DNA from: Cristatella mucedo
Taxonomy: Eukaryota; Bryozoa; Phylactolaemata; Cristatellidae
Assembly: GCA_009760855.2 (NCBI GenBank)
Contig: WPIO01000124.1
Span: forward strand, 825,501-889,500
DNA length: 64,000 nucleotides
Direction: 5' to 3'
Program-made: the position numbers and the translations under genes
The notes under the pieces: generated by a model
Databases searched by the model: none
Told to the model about the DNA's origin: nothing
Seen by the model: the letters and a program-made list of their open reading frames with translations, nothing else
Shown here: positions 12,626-24,425 of the stretch, one piece after another
How the letters are laid out: every line of letters begins with the position of its first letter
How positions within the stretch are numbered: position 1 is the first letter of the stretch

Positions 12626-12747
<122 letters not shown>

Positions 12748-12807
12748 CGCCTCGGCGCAAGCCACACGACGGTCGCGGCGAGCCGCGAGCAGCGGCCGTG
12801 AGCTTAC

Positions 12808-13989
12808 CTGCCACCGCGTGCACGTCTGGAACGCGCGTTTCCGACAGATCGACGGCCCAAGGGTCGCGCCGGAACTCGAGCCGCAGTCGGGCGCGCGCAC
12901 TCGGGCAGCCGGCGAGCTCGTACAGGCCGGCGGCGTCCAGGCCGCGCGCGGCCACGGCGTTTGCGCACTGTCTCACGATGACGGGCACTCCGCTGCCACG
13001 CCCGCCGCTCTCTCTGGCCGCCGCGTCGCGAAGGTGCTCTCCGAACAGGAGCGCGCCGCCGGCCAGCTGCGTCGTCATCGGCGGCGGCGGCGGCGTCGCC
13101 GGCGGCGGCGGCTGCCTGGCCTGCGCGTAATCGAGGCCGACGTAGAGGATGCCCTTCGGCTCGAGCTTGAGCGCCACGCGGGCGCCGCAGCGGCGGCCGC
13201 CATGCAGGACGGCGCTCAGCCGCAGCTCGCCGCCGAAGCACTGCGGGTGCCCGCGGCCGGCGTCCCACTGGTGGACGCCGAAGGCGAGCAGGCGAGCGGG
13301 CGCGCGCAGCTCCAGCTCGACCGTCTCGTCCCAGTCGAAGTTGATCGCCCCGGCGCGAGCGGACGTGCGCGCTCGCTGGACGCCGGCGGCGGCGGCGCCG
13401 GCGTCCAGCGCGCAGAACAGCTCGCGCGCGGCCGGCGGCGCGCCGCTGCCGCCGCGGCCGCCCGACTTGAGGCCGTGGCCGCAGTAGATGCGCACGCGCA
13501 GCTGTCCCGGCGGCAGGCAGTCGTCGCCAGCGCCGCCGCCGCCGCCCGCCTGCCGCAGCCGGTCGGCCTCGGGCCGGTAGAGAGGAAAGTCCTCGACCTG
13601 AATCTTCATCGGCGACCGCACGAACAGCGGCAGGTCGCGAAGCAGCAGCGACGCGCTCGTCAGCAGCGGCGGCGGCGGCGGCAGCAGCGGCGGCGGCGGC
13701 GGCGGACCGCCGATAAAGTGGGCGTCGTCGGCGCCGGCCGCTAAGTCGCGGTGGTGGCCGGCGACGTGCTTCCTAGCACCGACGCTGCCGGCGCCAGCGC
13801 CGACCCCGCTCTCGGGCGCGCGCCGAAGGCTGCCGTAGCTGCCCGGCTCGGGCGCCAGATGGCGCTGCGAGAACGAGTCGACCGCTTCGGTGCTGCAGTG
13901 TTGCGCCGCCGCGTAGGGCGCAGCTCCTGTCACGCTCGGGGCTGCCGTCACCGAGTCGGTGCTGCCGATTCGGATGCTGTCCGTGTCAC
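12808..13989 (-). CDS. syd-1: SYD-1 exon with C2 domain and start of RhoGAP domain
   Basis: Acceptor TTAG at 13991-13990, donor GTAAGC from 12807. It begins DTDSIRIGSTDSV, then a Pro/Leu/Gly-rich spacer. The C2 domain starts about GQLRVRIYCGHGL, includes FDWDETVEL and ends about KGILYVGLDY. After a Pro-rich linker the RhoGAP domain follows: GVPVIVRQCANAVAARGLD, GLYELAG, and DPWAVDLSETRVPDVHAVAG at the exon end. The position where most RhoGAPs have the arginine finger (GLYR) is Glu here (codon 12917-12919). A conserved GAP core should follow in the next exon. Ala and Gly runs are longer than usual and are encoded by GC-only codons. Confidence 0.9.
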
Positions 13990-15538
13990 CTAAGGCGAGC
14001 GTGCTGTTTTCTAGCGACGAGACGAGAAGCGGCGGCTAGGGCGATGCAACGGACAGGACGTAACAAAGCAATGGCCAGGAAGCGCTGGGCAGCAGCAGCA
14101 GACAGATAGGAAGCGCTGGGCAGCAGCAGCGGACGGATGGGCGAGGCGGTGCCTTCGCGAATGGCTTCCGCTACCGAGACGGCCGCGAGCGAGATCTAGG
14201 AACGCCGTTTGCGATAGCGGCTCGCTAGCACGACGCCTTCGATAGGCGAACGCTTATTGGAGGAGGAAATTAAAAAGGCAAATGTTTCTCGAGGCCCGTT
14301 GCTTTCTAATTGCTCATCTCAAACTGTGCCGCAGAGCGGGCGCACAAGAAGAATTCAATGAGCAGCATTCCCGCGCGCGCGGCCGGCAGCGTACTCTTAC
14401 AGGGAAACTCGATTAGCAGCTAATACGCGTCACTTCTTCGTACAGACGTGTAAGTCTGCTACGGGCACAGAGCTCATAGCAGGCTGTTCACGGGCGGCAG
14501 CGTATTTTTACACTTGCGTTAAATAAACGCGTTCTTAGTTGTCTTTTTCATTTAGAGCTTCTTTCTAATACCTAAATACTAAACCCTAAGCCCTTAGACC
14601 TAAACTCTAACCGTGATAGCCCGATTAGAAGACGGTCGCCGCCAAGCAGCCGCTGCGCATTGGCTAGCAGACAAGTCTGGCGGCGATTTTTCTGCTGCTC
14701 TCTGCTGCTTGCTGCTCAGCTCGTGCATCGTGGCGCGCGTTCGCGCGATCGCCTCAATATCGACCCCATCGGTCTCGAACGAGTGCGCGTTTTTGGTCGA
14801 GTCCTAGAGGCCGGCTAAGGCCAAGGTCGCGATGAATGCACTCCTGCGGAGAATTAAGCAACGCGACGGGCTCGGTGACAAGAAGGCCTTCAGACACCGC
14901 CCAGCCCACCCGCGGGAGTGAAACTCGTTGGCCGGAGCAACACATGGTGTCTAAATTAGTTTGACAGGGCCCAAAAATCCCACCGCACGTATAAGACGCG
15001 GTAGTCTTACACGGCACCAGCGTTCTGCTTAATTGGTCGATACATTTATGTCAGCGACCGCTACTAAGGCCATCGCGGCAATTTTGCTGTCGAGTTTTTA
15101 AGTCCGTGATGCGCGGGCCAACGGCAATGTTAATGAGCCTGAGAGGCGCTGCACTGTCCGTCGGGTTGTTAGGTGCGCTGCATGAATCGTGGGGAGGGGG
15201 GTAAGGGTAGGTGCGATGGCAGGTGTTTCGAGGCGTTTTCAATAATGATGCACTCAGCCTGGAACTTGTAGAGAAGAGCTCGTCGACGCGAGAGGGAGCC
15301 TCGAGACCTTCACCCCCTCAAGAGAGTGAGTGCCACAAGAGTAGACGGAGCGCATCCATTGAGAGCCAGCGCGAGGACTGCCGAGGCTGCCAGAGCTTCA
15401 GCGAGGACTCAGCGAGTTCTCTCAGGCAGAGCGCCAATAGGCAATCGGCACAGATAGCCACCAATAGCGGATCAGTTGAATCGAGTGCTGCAGCAGCTGC
15501 TGCGTGCACCGCTGTAAAATTGACGATGATCTCTGCAT

Positions 15539-15625
<87 letters not shown>

Positions 15626-15763
15626 CAGGGTGACAGAAAGTGGCGAAGACAGACCTACAGATGTAAACTCGGATGAGATGTAGAGAGACAGCAAGAGACG
15701 ACAGGCAGAGAGAGAGAGACAGAGAGAGAGACAGAGAGAGAGGGAGAGACAGAGAGAGAGAAG

Positions 15764-15799
<36 letters not shown>

Positions 15800-15827
15800 C
15801 AGACAGAGAGGTAGAGAGAGAGAGAGA

Positions 15828-15889
<62 letters not shown>

Positions 15890-18397
15890 TTGAGAGATGA
15901 AAAGAGAGAAAGCGGAAAGGAATGCAATAAAAAGTAATGATGAAGCTCAAAGGATTTTAGAGAAAGTTGAAGATGAAGCGTGACGATTCGTGACATGGCA
16001 ACGTCAATTGCGTATCTACAGCACACGTCCCGAAGTGACAGATCCAGCCCTCTGGGCCAAGGCATTAAGAAGCAAGCGTCGAGTAATTGATAAGAACAAA
16101 GGAGATCCGGTATTTTCCTGAGAGGTGCGCCGGCCGTTTGTTCATCGGAGCGATATGCAGGGTTCGAAGCGGACGTCCAGCGGCTGACCAGCCTTCACTG
16201 TCGCTGGTACCGCGCCGCCACGAACGCCGGCCGCCGTGCGAGCGGCGCAGCAAGCGCTGTCGTCGGGCCACGCGCCCACGCTCACCGCATCTCGAACGTT
16301 CTAGCGCCGCGTGCTTGGCTTTCTGAGACCAGCGGCGATTGGGCAGCAGGCGAAAAAGGCCGAGCGGAGGGGGCAACGAGGCAGAATGTAGCAGGTCAAT
16401 GGCCGCTCGATCTCGCCGTCGCTAGGTCCCTGCTGGCTGGAGGCGAACCCACTGGATCTCGCGTGGCAGCGGCGGTCGCTTCGGCCGTCTCTCGGGCGGC
16501 GACGGCGGTCGCGAGCGGCATCTTCGGTGCGGGTCGATGAGGCGCTCCGACCGCCGTCTGGCGGCCGCCCCTAGAGGACGTCATTTCGCTAGCCCGGCTC
16601 CGGTTCTGGGTAATCGAAACTCAGCTGGGATCCCCGGGGGGGGGGGTGAAGGGGCGCGCGTGCTGCGAATCGAAGACGCAACGAAGCGACAGCACGACTG
16701 CTCTGGGCTTATTCATTCCAGCCGCGCCACCTGCCCCGCTCTCGAGGGACGCGCGCAATCTCGCAGGAGGCGCGGATAATCACCTCTATCAGCAGCCTAG
16801 GCGTGCGTTCGGGGCGGGACGCTGACCTCGCGGGCGCCGCCCCGCCCTCGGGGCGGGGGGGGGGGCGGCAGCGGACCGGTCGTAGCTGATGGAAGCGGGG
16901 CGTTCCACGCGTTTCCCGCTCCGGCTGGGTGGACTAATCGGGGAGGGGGTCTGGAGCTCGCGAGGCTGCAGTTGCAGCGGCTCGTTCTCGAGCCGCTGCA
17001 ACGGGGGCGGGGCGGGAGCCCCGGTTCTCGGCGACTGCAAGGGGGGGGGGGGTCCTGCGCCGCGCCTGCTCACCTAGCCGGTTCAGTCGATCCAGCCAGT
17101 TCTGTTTGTGCTGTAGCTCCTTAGACAGCGAGTCGAACTTTCGAAGCCAGTGCTGCATTTCGAACTCTTCGCGCCGCACCGCGCCCGCAGCCGCCGCCGC
17201 CGCGGCGAACGCGTGGCGACCGCCGTCCGCACACGCTGCCGAGTGCTGCGGCAGGTGATGCAGGCGCGACGATCCGTTGGCGACCTCCGAGTCCGAATTG
17301 TACGCGTCGCCCGGCGGTCGGCGGTGACCGCCTCCGGACGCAGGGCCCTGGTAGTTCGCGCCGCCGCGGAAGCCAAGGTACGTCGGCGGCGTGTACTCGT
17401 GCTCCCCGTCCGACACGTACATCTCGCCGCGGCCAGTCGCCGCCCACAGGCCTCGGCTCGCCGCCGACGCGGGTGCCGAGCGCGGAGGCGGCAGCGGAGC
17501 GGGCACGCGGTCGGGCGCTTCGACGTAGTCCGACTCGACGGCCCGCGTCGTCGTCGAGGCGACGGCGTCGCCTTTGGTCGAGTGCTCGCTCGACAGCCCG
17601 CTGTCGTTCGAGTCCTCGGCGTTGAGCTCCGAGTACAGCGCCCTAGCGCCGCCGCCGCTGTCGCCGCCGCCCGAGCGGTCGAGCTCGGCTGCGAAGCTCC
17701 GCAGCGAGAGGCGCGAGCCGTCGCTGTCGGCTACGCTACCCGTTCGCCGGCCGCCGCCGCCCCTGGACGGGCCGCAGGAGCGGGTGCAGCGCGTCGTCAG
17801 CAGCAGCCTCTTGGGTATGGACATGAGGACGACGACGTCGTCGAGGTTGGAGCGCGTGACGTTGACGCCGTTGATCTCGACGATCTCGTCGCCGACGCGC
17901 ATCAGGCCGTTCCGCTGCACGACGCTGCCCTCGGCGATGCGCGATATGAACACGCCCCTGGAGCGGTCGAGGCCGTTGCCCTCGCGGATGTAGAAGCCCA
18001 GCGTCTGGCCGGGTCGCTTGACCACCTCTACCGTGTGCAGCGCCGTGCCGTCGTCGACGATCTCGACGTGCTTGATTCCCATTTCGATCTCCTCCGTCTT
18101 CTTCTTTCGGCATTTTTTGCCGCCGTCCGCCGCCGCCGCCGCCGACGCGGTGGACGACGACGCGGACGCGCGCGCGTTGAGACTCGCCGCGTCGTAGCCG
18201 AGCGCGGCATTCTGCTCAGCGAATGTCGCCGCTGCGGCACGCTCGCTGATCCGGCCGCAGCTGCTGCTGCTGCTGGCCGACTTGGACCGCTCGCCTGATC
18301 GGCGCTCGCAGCTCGGCGCCGGCGATGGCGGAGGAGCGCCATCGCCGAAATCCTTCTCCTGCTGCCTGCTCTTCTTCTTCTTACCTTTCTCGGACAT
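12808..18397 (-). CDS. syd-1: SYD-1 / RhoGAP100F homologue (partial gene, two exons seen)
   Basis: Join of 17074-18397 and 12808-13989 on the minus strand. Known role of the family: a presynaptic scaffold that acts upstream of liprin-alpha (SYD-2) in active-zone assembly and axon identity; the fly PDZ domain binds neurexin. Seen here: PDZ (about residues 121-203), a low-complexity region, C2 (about 603-729) and the first 80 residues of RhoGAP (757 onward). The first exon ends one base into a Gly codon (CTAG then GTGAGC donor) and the second begins with the other two bases after a TTAG acceptor, so the frame is kept. 835 complete codons are visible. The last exon ends at a good donor (CAG then GTAAGC), and the remaining GAP residues must lie in further exons, which I did not find in the window. 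The order PDZ-C2-RhoGAP is specific to this family, so the identity is firm; exact exon ends are inferred from splice motifs. Confidence 0.9.
14078..14139. repeat. 31-base tandem duplication
   Basis: Two copies beginning GGAAGCGCTGGGCAGCAGCAGC, differing at three positions, about 90 bases upstream of the second SYD-1 exon in the intron. Confidence 0.95.
14405..14612. mobile_element. half copy of the inverted-repeat/telomere-like element
   Basis: 14435-14545 matches the left arm at 63575-63683 (TTCGTACAG, CTCATAGCAGGCTG, AAACGCGTTCTTAGTT). The 25 bases before the arm (AGCTAATACGCGTCACTT) are also shared with the other copy. Telomere-like interior at 14563-14612 (AAACCCTAAGCCC). No right arm follows. 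Located in the SYD-1 intron. Confidence 0.75.
15542..15622. repeat. (GA)n microsatellite
   Basis: About 40 pure GA units in the SYD-1 intron. Confidence 0.97.
15606..15690 (+). repeat. dispersed repeat linked to (GA)n, copy 2
   Basis: End of the (GA)n tract, then GAAAGTGGCGAAGACAGAC and AAACTCGGATGAGATGTAGA, as in the copy at 1382-1464. Confidence 0.8.
15704..15889. repeat. imperfect (GA)n tract
   Basis: GA with ACAG, GGGA and AAAG variants, becoming pure from about 15832. Confidence 0.95.
16971..17002. repeat. perfect 14-base hairpin in SYD-1 intron
   Basis: GTTGCAGCGGCTCG (16971-16984), TTCT loop, exact reverse complement (16989-17002). On the sense strand it starts 71 bases after the donor, behind a C run. 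Confidence 0.95.
17074..18397 (-). CDS. syd-1: SYD-1 exon with start codon and PDZ domain
   Basis: Starts at the first ATG after an in-frame TAG about 50 bases upstream; the context GGGGCG-ATG has a purine at -3. The first 100 residues are rich in Lys, Ser and Ala. A short Lys-rich segment (KKCRKKKTEEIEMG) leads into the PDZ domain, whose carboxylate-binding loop reads TLGFYI, followed by the family-typical GVFISRIAEGS and RVGDEIVEINGV. The MSIPKRLLLTTR segment closing the domain is very characteristic of SYD-1. The remaining 240 residues are Ser/Gly/Ala-rich, with a helical stretch near the end (WLRKFDSLSKELQ). The exon ends at the donor CTAG/GTGAGC at 17073. GC content is far above the surrounding DNA. 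A 5' non-coding exon further upstream is possible. Confidence 0.91.
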
Positions 18398-18900
18398 CGC
18401 CCCGCCGACCCAGCTCGCCGCGGCGGCGAATGTCGCGTCCGCGCACCGCTAGCGCGTCGGCTTCGCGGACGCCTCTGCTCGCGAGGCGGCCGCCAGCTGC
18501 GTCCCGCGGCGCTGCGGCAGAAGCCGATAGGTCATCTGACCGGAAGCAAGGCTGTGGCGGGGGGGGGGGGGAGGAGCGGAGCTGCGGCCGTCGAATTCTG
18601 GCGCGAGCGTCTCAGTTTGGCGAAAGGTCCTCTGGCGGCGAAGGCATTCGACGGGGCTTTTTTGTCTAATTCCAGCGAGCCGCCGACCCAACGTTGTCAA
18701 GTGTGCTGCAGGACTGGCGCTATCGGTGGCAATGGTCCTCAAGTATGTGCGATTTTAGCAATCGCGAGACCTCGGAAACGCCGCGACACATCGCGGGTCC
18801 GCACGTCCTGCGGAACATGCAGTCCTGTTGCTTTGACGAAACGAAACGCGCAGGTCTCTGGATGACCCGGTTGAGCCTTTGGCTTCGCTAGTTTGCTCGG
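18398..18900 (-). promoter_or_regulatory. CpG-rich upstream region of SYD-1
   Basis: GC-rich, CpG-dense sequence directly upstream of the SYD-1 start codon with a poly-G run at about 18557-18569. No TATA box is evident. It is probably the 5' UTR and/or a CpG-type promoter; the transcription start cannot be placed. Confidence 0.4.
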
Positions 18901-20672
18901 CTGATCTTGGCTGAGCTCTTGCGACTCAGCTGTCAGCCAGTCAAACGCGACCTGTCAGCTCCAGAGACACTTTGGTCGGGCCTGCATTGGAAATGTATTG
19001 ATTTGCCATCGTAGGTCGGTTAAGCGGCCTTCTAAACCGCACTGCTCTCAGTCTTGGCCACATTCTTGCCAGTAAATCAGACAACGGGTAGTGTAGGCTA
19101 CAATGCCATGCAATGCTGTGAGTAATAGCTGGCTAATGGGCAGACGAGATTGTTGTTGTCACAGAATGCAGCTCTTACTTCCCCATTCGTTTCGACTGGA
19201 GATTTGACAGAGTTCTAGATATGAGCCTCTCGTCAGCCTTTGTCATGAATCCAAAAAATATGCGTCTGGCCAGTCACCTAGTATTTTCTTTGAGACTAGA
19301 CTTAGCCAAGCACGATACTTTTGTGCAGCAACAAAACTAGGTAGTCTCCTGAGCACAGCCCAAAAAGGGCTCAGAGACAGTTTTTCCTAGCACAGTTCCA
19401 GTGCTTTCAGCTTTGTGCTGAATGCCACCATCAGCAAAACTGTCAAAAGCATCAATTCTCAGCAGCTCATACGACTAGCAGCAGCAGGTTTGACATGCTG
19501 CCATGCTTTCAACAGTTTCAGTTAGTGCTGCAGTTAGTGCTTTATGTAATAGTTAATGCTGCAATTTTTAAGAGCATTGGTATGAAGCATGCCTACGGTT
19601 GTTGACAACCCTCCATGGCGAGATAAATAAGCAGGTAATGCACATAGATCTGGCATGCCTGGCGAGGGGTCTCGTCTGAGCTGAGAGATGGTAAAGGTGA
19701 AGGCAGTGTCGAATGGCAGAGAGCAATCGGTGCTGCTGCTGCCTTGTAGTTTTCTGATTGTGGCCGTCTCTGGGTCTTGCTCGCTGTAGGCATCTCTGGT
19801 AGTCCAGGCAGAAAGCCTTGGTCCGGCCACAGGGCCCTAACCCACGTGTCAGGTGCCAGTGCACTTAATGCGACCCAAGTCGCAGATTCGAACTCTGCAG
19901 CATGCAACGCTGTATTATCTACTCATAGCAGGGTTAAAACCTCTTCTGAACGGGGTCAAAGCTCATCTGCTGCTTTGCAAATGGTGCTATTGCACCAGCC
20001 GATCTTTTTCCTGCGGGTCACCCAAGTCACCGGGTCACCCAGCTGCTGAATGGTGTAAGCAGCTTCGGGTGCTGAATGTTTCACTAGCGACAGAGCCAGC
20101 AGGTCAGCGTGAGGTGCTCAAATGCTTCAGCTGCTAGCACTTTCAGCAAGAAAGTTAGAGTGTGATGACTGCACGCAAACCAAACTGTAGACATACCGAT
20201 TTGTTCTTTTTGAGGCCTGCCAAGCAGCAGCCCTTCCGGGAAGGGGAGGGAGTGGCACTTCCAGCTAAGGCGATTGCAAACAGAATCGTGAGAGCAATTC
20301 TTTCTGTTGAATTTTTGGCATCGCATGCATAGACTCAGGCTGATTTTCCACTCTTTCTTTTGTCTGCCTTTCGTGTGCACGCCATTATTCGTGTGTTGAA
20401 ACGGTTTGCAGCTGGCAGCAGCACGGTGCCACTAGCTGCTCAAGGCACGTGCTTGCTGCCGACAACCTCGGAAAGCTCAGTCAGGCAGGTCAGGGCCAGA
20501 GGTCAGACAAGGTCAAGGGCAAAGGCTGCTCTTGAAGCAACAAAATGTGCAGAGAATGCCTGCTCCTAGCTCCTTGCGTGTGCACATCGGCTGTTGCTGC
20601 TGAACTCTGCTGAAACAGCAGCTGCTTCTGCGCCGGCACCTAAATTAACGCATGCAATCGCATGTGCTCAAA

Positions 20673-20715
<43 letters not shown>

Positions 20716-21732
20716 ACACAAACACGAATGAATGCAAGCACAAAAAAGATATGGGCGGCTAGGCAGTCAAGGGCAGCTAGGCAGTCAAACGTTCGTGAAC
20801 CATTAGGCAGCCGTGTGTACACACTGTGACTTGACCAGGCCACATCATAGTGGCATAGTGGCATGAGGGTGGCTTTACGTGGCACTGGGAGCAGTGAGAA
20901 AACCAGCATTGAATCAACTTGTCAGCTTGCAGAGCAAATACAACTCTGTTTGTCTTCTTGCTGTGCCACAGAGCATCTTTACCCCTAATACCGGCCACTA
21001 GGCTTATTGGATACGAATCTCATGTAGCCCAGTCTAGCGATCCAAGAGAGTAGCTCTGTAACCTCTAAACGCTTTACCATGCCGTTTGTATGCCGGCGTT
21101 TTTCTTACAGTTGCATAACGTTTAGATAACGCCCAGAGAGGAAGGGCGGGAGCTCCAAGGAAGGGGCAAATGTGAATGAGTGCATCGCATTCCCAACTGC
21201 ACAACCGCCTTGAGTGCAACCAGCTGGTTCCTTAGGCGCCTGCTAAGTGCTCACCTCGATGTCAGCCGGGACTCTCTAATGCTAGTACATTGATGCCATG
21301 TTAAGTGTTCATGAGCATAGGTTGATGCAAAGTAAATCATCCACGTGTACATAGACCTATCGATTTTATTACTAGTGCCAAGATCTTCGATCAATTCGTT
21401 TCCTTCCCAGAATGAGCATTTTGTTCCATCGAGCATTGGCTTGTACGAGTCCATACGGTGCTGCATAGGAAAACGGCACGCAGTCTCAGCCTTCATTTAT
21501 TAGGTTTAATTTAAAAAGTGAGACAGCATTCTACTCCTGGCACAGGTGTCAGTCTCAGATGGTCGTCCGATGAGCCAGTCCGACATCAAGTCTTTGAGCC
21601 TATAAGTGCTCCTGCGTCAGTGCCATGTGCATAGTTAGTGGCGGAAATGTAAGAGCTTGATTGATTTTTACCTGAGTGAGCATGTAAGAGTGTAAGCGCA
21701 CGACTAAGGAAAGGCTGTGGGTCATCTGGGGG
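18901..21732. other. no gene recognised
   Basis: Upstream flank of SYD-1. GC falls to genome background after about 18900. Contains a CA repeat and an 18-base duplication (GGCTAGGCAGTCAAGGGCA, 20754-20790). Confidence 0.55.
20673..20720. repeat. (CA)n microsatellite
   Basis: ACACAC with CGTGCG interruption. Confidence 0.95.
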
Positions 21733-22795
21733 CCCTTGCAGTATTGTGGCACCACAGGGGGCGGTCCGAGGCCCTCTTCTTTTTGCCATCTGTACTCTCC
21801 TTTCAGCAGATGTCATCGCCAAAAGCACAATCCGGGCTTTCATTTGCATCCCGATGACACTCATATCTGCCTATTCTCAGAAACTTCTCAGCCTTGTAGT
21901 GTCTCTTGCTTACTTACCGCCTTTGCAATCCGCATCTACGACAGTCCAACTTGGATGGCCACTGACTTTCTGTAGCTTAAGCAAATTTAAGATCAAACGA
22001 ATAGGTATGAACAAGCCTAGTGTCACCCTCAAGTAAAAAGACATCATCCTCATGAGTGGTTCATCTAGAATTCTTCCAGTCATGTCTACCGTTAAACTAG
22101 CCGTGCTAGTCCAAGACTTTTAATCGATCAGCAAGCTCATTGCCTCCATTTTCAAGACGGCCTTCTTTTAGGGTAATGGACTTTGCCAAAATCAGGGCCT
22201 GCTTAGCAAGATAGCCAAACTAGCTCATGCGGTGTCCGTGATATCGCTCATAGATAACTGGAATTCCTTGTATACAGACTCCGAGCGTGTGCCCTTCCTT
22301 AGTCCGGCCTCTTGGCTCGGCAGTCGGAGCTCCGACACCAGTCGCCTCTCGACTACCAGTAGCCGCTCTTATCTCGTTATGGGTAATTAATTCTTAATTC
22401 GCATTGTGTGGTGATCGGTCGTTCAGTTTGACATTCACTGAAAGTCCGGAGCTCGCCTCCGGCTTCTGTTACCAGCTGCATTGACATTCCATCATTTAAG
22501 CCTCAGCCGTGTTTTCCTCAGCTTATCCCCGAGCTCCGGTGAACTAGTGTCTTTCCTGTGCACTTTGCACTCTAACCTCTACTTGATTCAGTGCAATTGA
22601 TAAACCTAGTGTCCTACTAACCAGCGACCCTGAATGTGTTCTTGTTCATGCTCTGCATGCCTGTACGAGCACGATACCTTGCCTTTCATTGACGACTGAT
22701 TACCGCTTTTCTTTCAGGCGTTGTGAAGCACGTGGAGATAAAGACTTTGGCTCACTTACAATGCTATGAAGAATGCTACATTATTACTAGCAATG
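21733..22795 (+). mobile_element. old L2-like LINE copy, heavily decayed
   Basis: VAPQGAVRGPLLFAICTLLSADV and a DDTHI string (in another frame) correspond to the PQGS and DD region of the L2 reverse transcriptase; later NWNSL corresponds to WNSLP. The end (22700-22795) resembles the L2 tail. The 3' part matches 48005-48376 better than the younger L2 copies, so it belongs to an older subfamily. Confidence 0.65.
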
Positions 22796-24361
22796 AACAA
22801 GGGACTGATTGCTATCTTGGATTACGAACCTTATTTTAACTTATTTTTTTGCACAATTCGATAGCTATCCAACAGGCACGACCTTGTTATGACAGACTGT
22901 AACGTTTGCTTGATCTTGATCTTCCTCGTGCTCGAGTTTAGTGTACTGAATGTACCATTATGGAGTTTGGCTGGTACACTTAATTATGTGGGTCTGGTAT
23001 GCCGTACAGTCTGCAGTGTGCAGTCAGTCGTACTAGCTGGCATGCAGACGACATTTCCTGTTTTATGTCAGTAACACAGCTCGGTAGCACAGGGCTACTG
23101 CGAGCATCCCGTCGAGAGAAATTAGCCTCTCGGGACAAGCCTGACGAGGATTTTAGCAATTGACTCGTTCGGCTATTGTGGTAAATTAATGAGATTGTAG
23201 AACCGCAATGATCTGACCTGGTTAGCAAGGCTTCAAGCCTCACAGGGAAAGCTGGGGCTGAAGCAGAAGCGATCGACCATTCATTCACCTTGCTTTCATG
23301 GGCCTCATATTGTACACACGAGCATCAAGTGCTTGGTTGAAGTGCCACAGACTCTTTCTAATTGCTCAGAGCACTTATTAGACAGACCACTTATTAAGCA
23401 CATTCCTGCTTATTGCAGGTCTCAGTAGGGGCTCAACCTGACACTGCCTCTGTTTGTATGTCATGGCAGATGCACAAACAACTATGCTCACATGCTAAGC
23501 AGTCTCATGCAAAGTACACACAGGGGTCTTGGGGGTGGGTGCAAGGATTCGGTCGAAACCTGGAGACATCTTGCATTTCGTAGTACATCTTTGATTGAAC
23601 TTATTCTTTTACTTTCTTCTATTTTACTTCGTTCATCTTTCATTGAGGTTTCGAGTGACTGTTTGACTCCCTATTCCAGTTCCTCTGTCCTCGGGCTTGA
23701 TATAAGTTTCAGCAGCTCACTGTCCACCATCTTTTTTTACCGCATGCATCATTTACATCTAGGACGCTAAGCCTTTTAGGTTTTAGTCAGTAGGTACTTA
23801 CAGCCATGGAAGGTGTGGTTTTGCTGGACAGAGAGCCACTAAGAACTGTGAGACGGGTGAGCTGCTTATTTTTGTGCTTATCTTTCCAGCTTCAGCGAGG
23901 TCGATCTTTCAGGGGAAACATGAGTGCTCTGATTGCATGCAGTCACAATGACTGTCTGCTGTGTCTTTTTTGTGCATGAGTTTTGCACTACACGAAGCTA
24001 ATAAACAAAGTTTTGACCTTCAGGACTGCCTTTGGTACAGGGGTAAGGTCGAGCCAAATACTGCTTTTTCATGCCAATAATCTCCTACGGTGGCTCTTTA
24101 TGACAGTGTTGCAAGGCTCACAGTTGTCATCTTCAACGTTTGAAACTAAATACTGTTTGTGGGCATCGAGGGTGTGCCTGCAGCCCTTTAAGTTGGCTAA
24201 GCTATATAGCGCTCCTGTGCAAACCACGACCGATTACTCATGCACGGCACCAAACTATGTTTGGGGCAGGCAAACTCGATTACGAGCCGAAATATACTAA
24301 TAGTCTTGCACCCTAAATAGCCAACCTGCCCAGCGAATAAATTGCTCATTTACTTGGAGTG
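22796..24361. other. no gene recognised
   Basis: AT-rich sequence without recognised repeat or coding similarity. Confidence 0.55.
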
Positions 24362-24425
24362 TAATAATAATAATACAAAATCCATATAGCACCATAAGAG
24401 ACTTAAATCAATTTCTAGGCACTTA
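24362..24425 (-). mobile_element. L2-type 3' tail fragment
   Basis: (AAT)n followed by ATAGCACCATAAGAGAC and TCTAGGCACTTAG, the reverse complement of the L2 tail. Confidence 0.7.

Larger units (their letters stand above)
13990..17073 (-). other. SYD-1 intron with microsatellites and repeats
   Basis: Phase-1 intron of 3084 bases between the two SYD-1 exons. It holds two (GA)n tracts (15542-15622 and 15704-15889), half of the inverted-repeat/telomere-like element (14435-14612), a 31-base tandem duplication (14078-14139), a perfect hairpin (16971-17002) and several poly-G runs (16627-16637, about 16852-16865, 17040-17052). No further exon was recognised inside it. Confidence 0.7.

Noticed and set aside
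15318-16065. Minus-strand frames of Ser-Leu repeats over GA tracts (also at 5930-6587, 12425-12900 and 26314-26619)
   Set aside because: Translation of (GA)n/(CT)n microsatellites; not proteins.
17150-18298. 382-codon plus-strand frame
   Set aside because: Antisense of the SYD-1 PDZ exon; Arg/Ala-rich with no domain.
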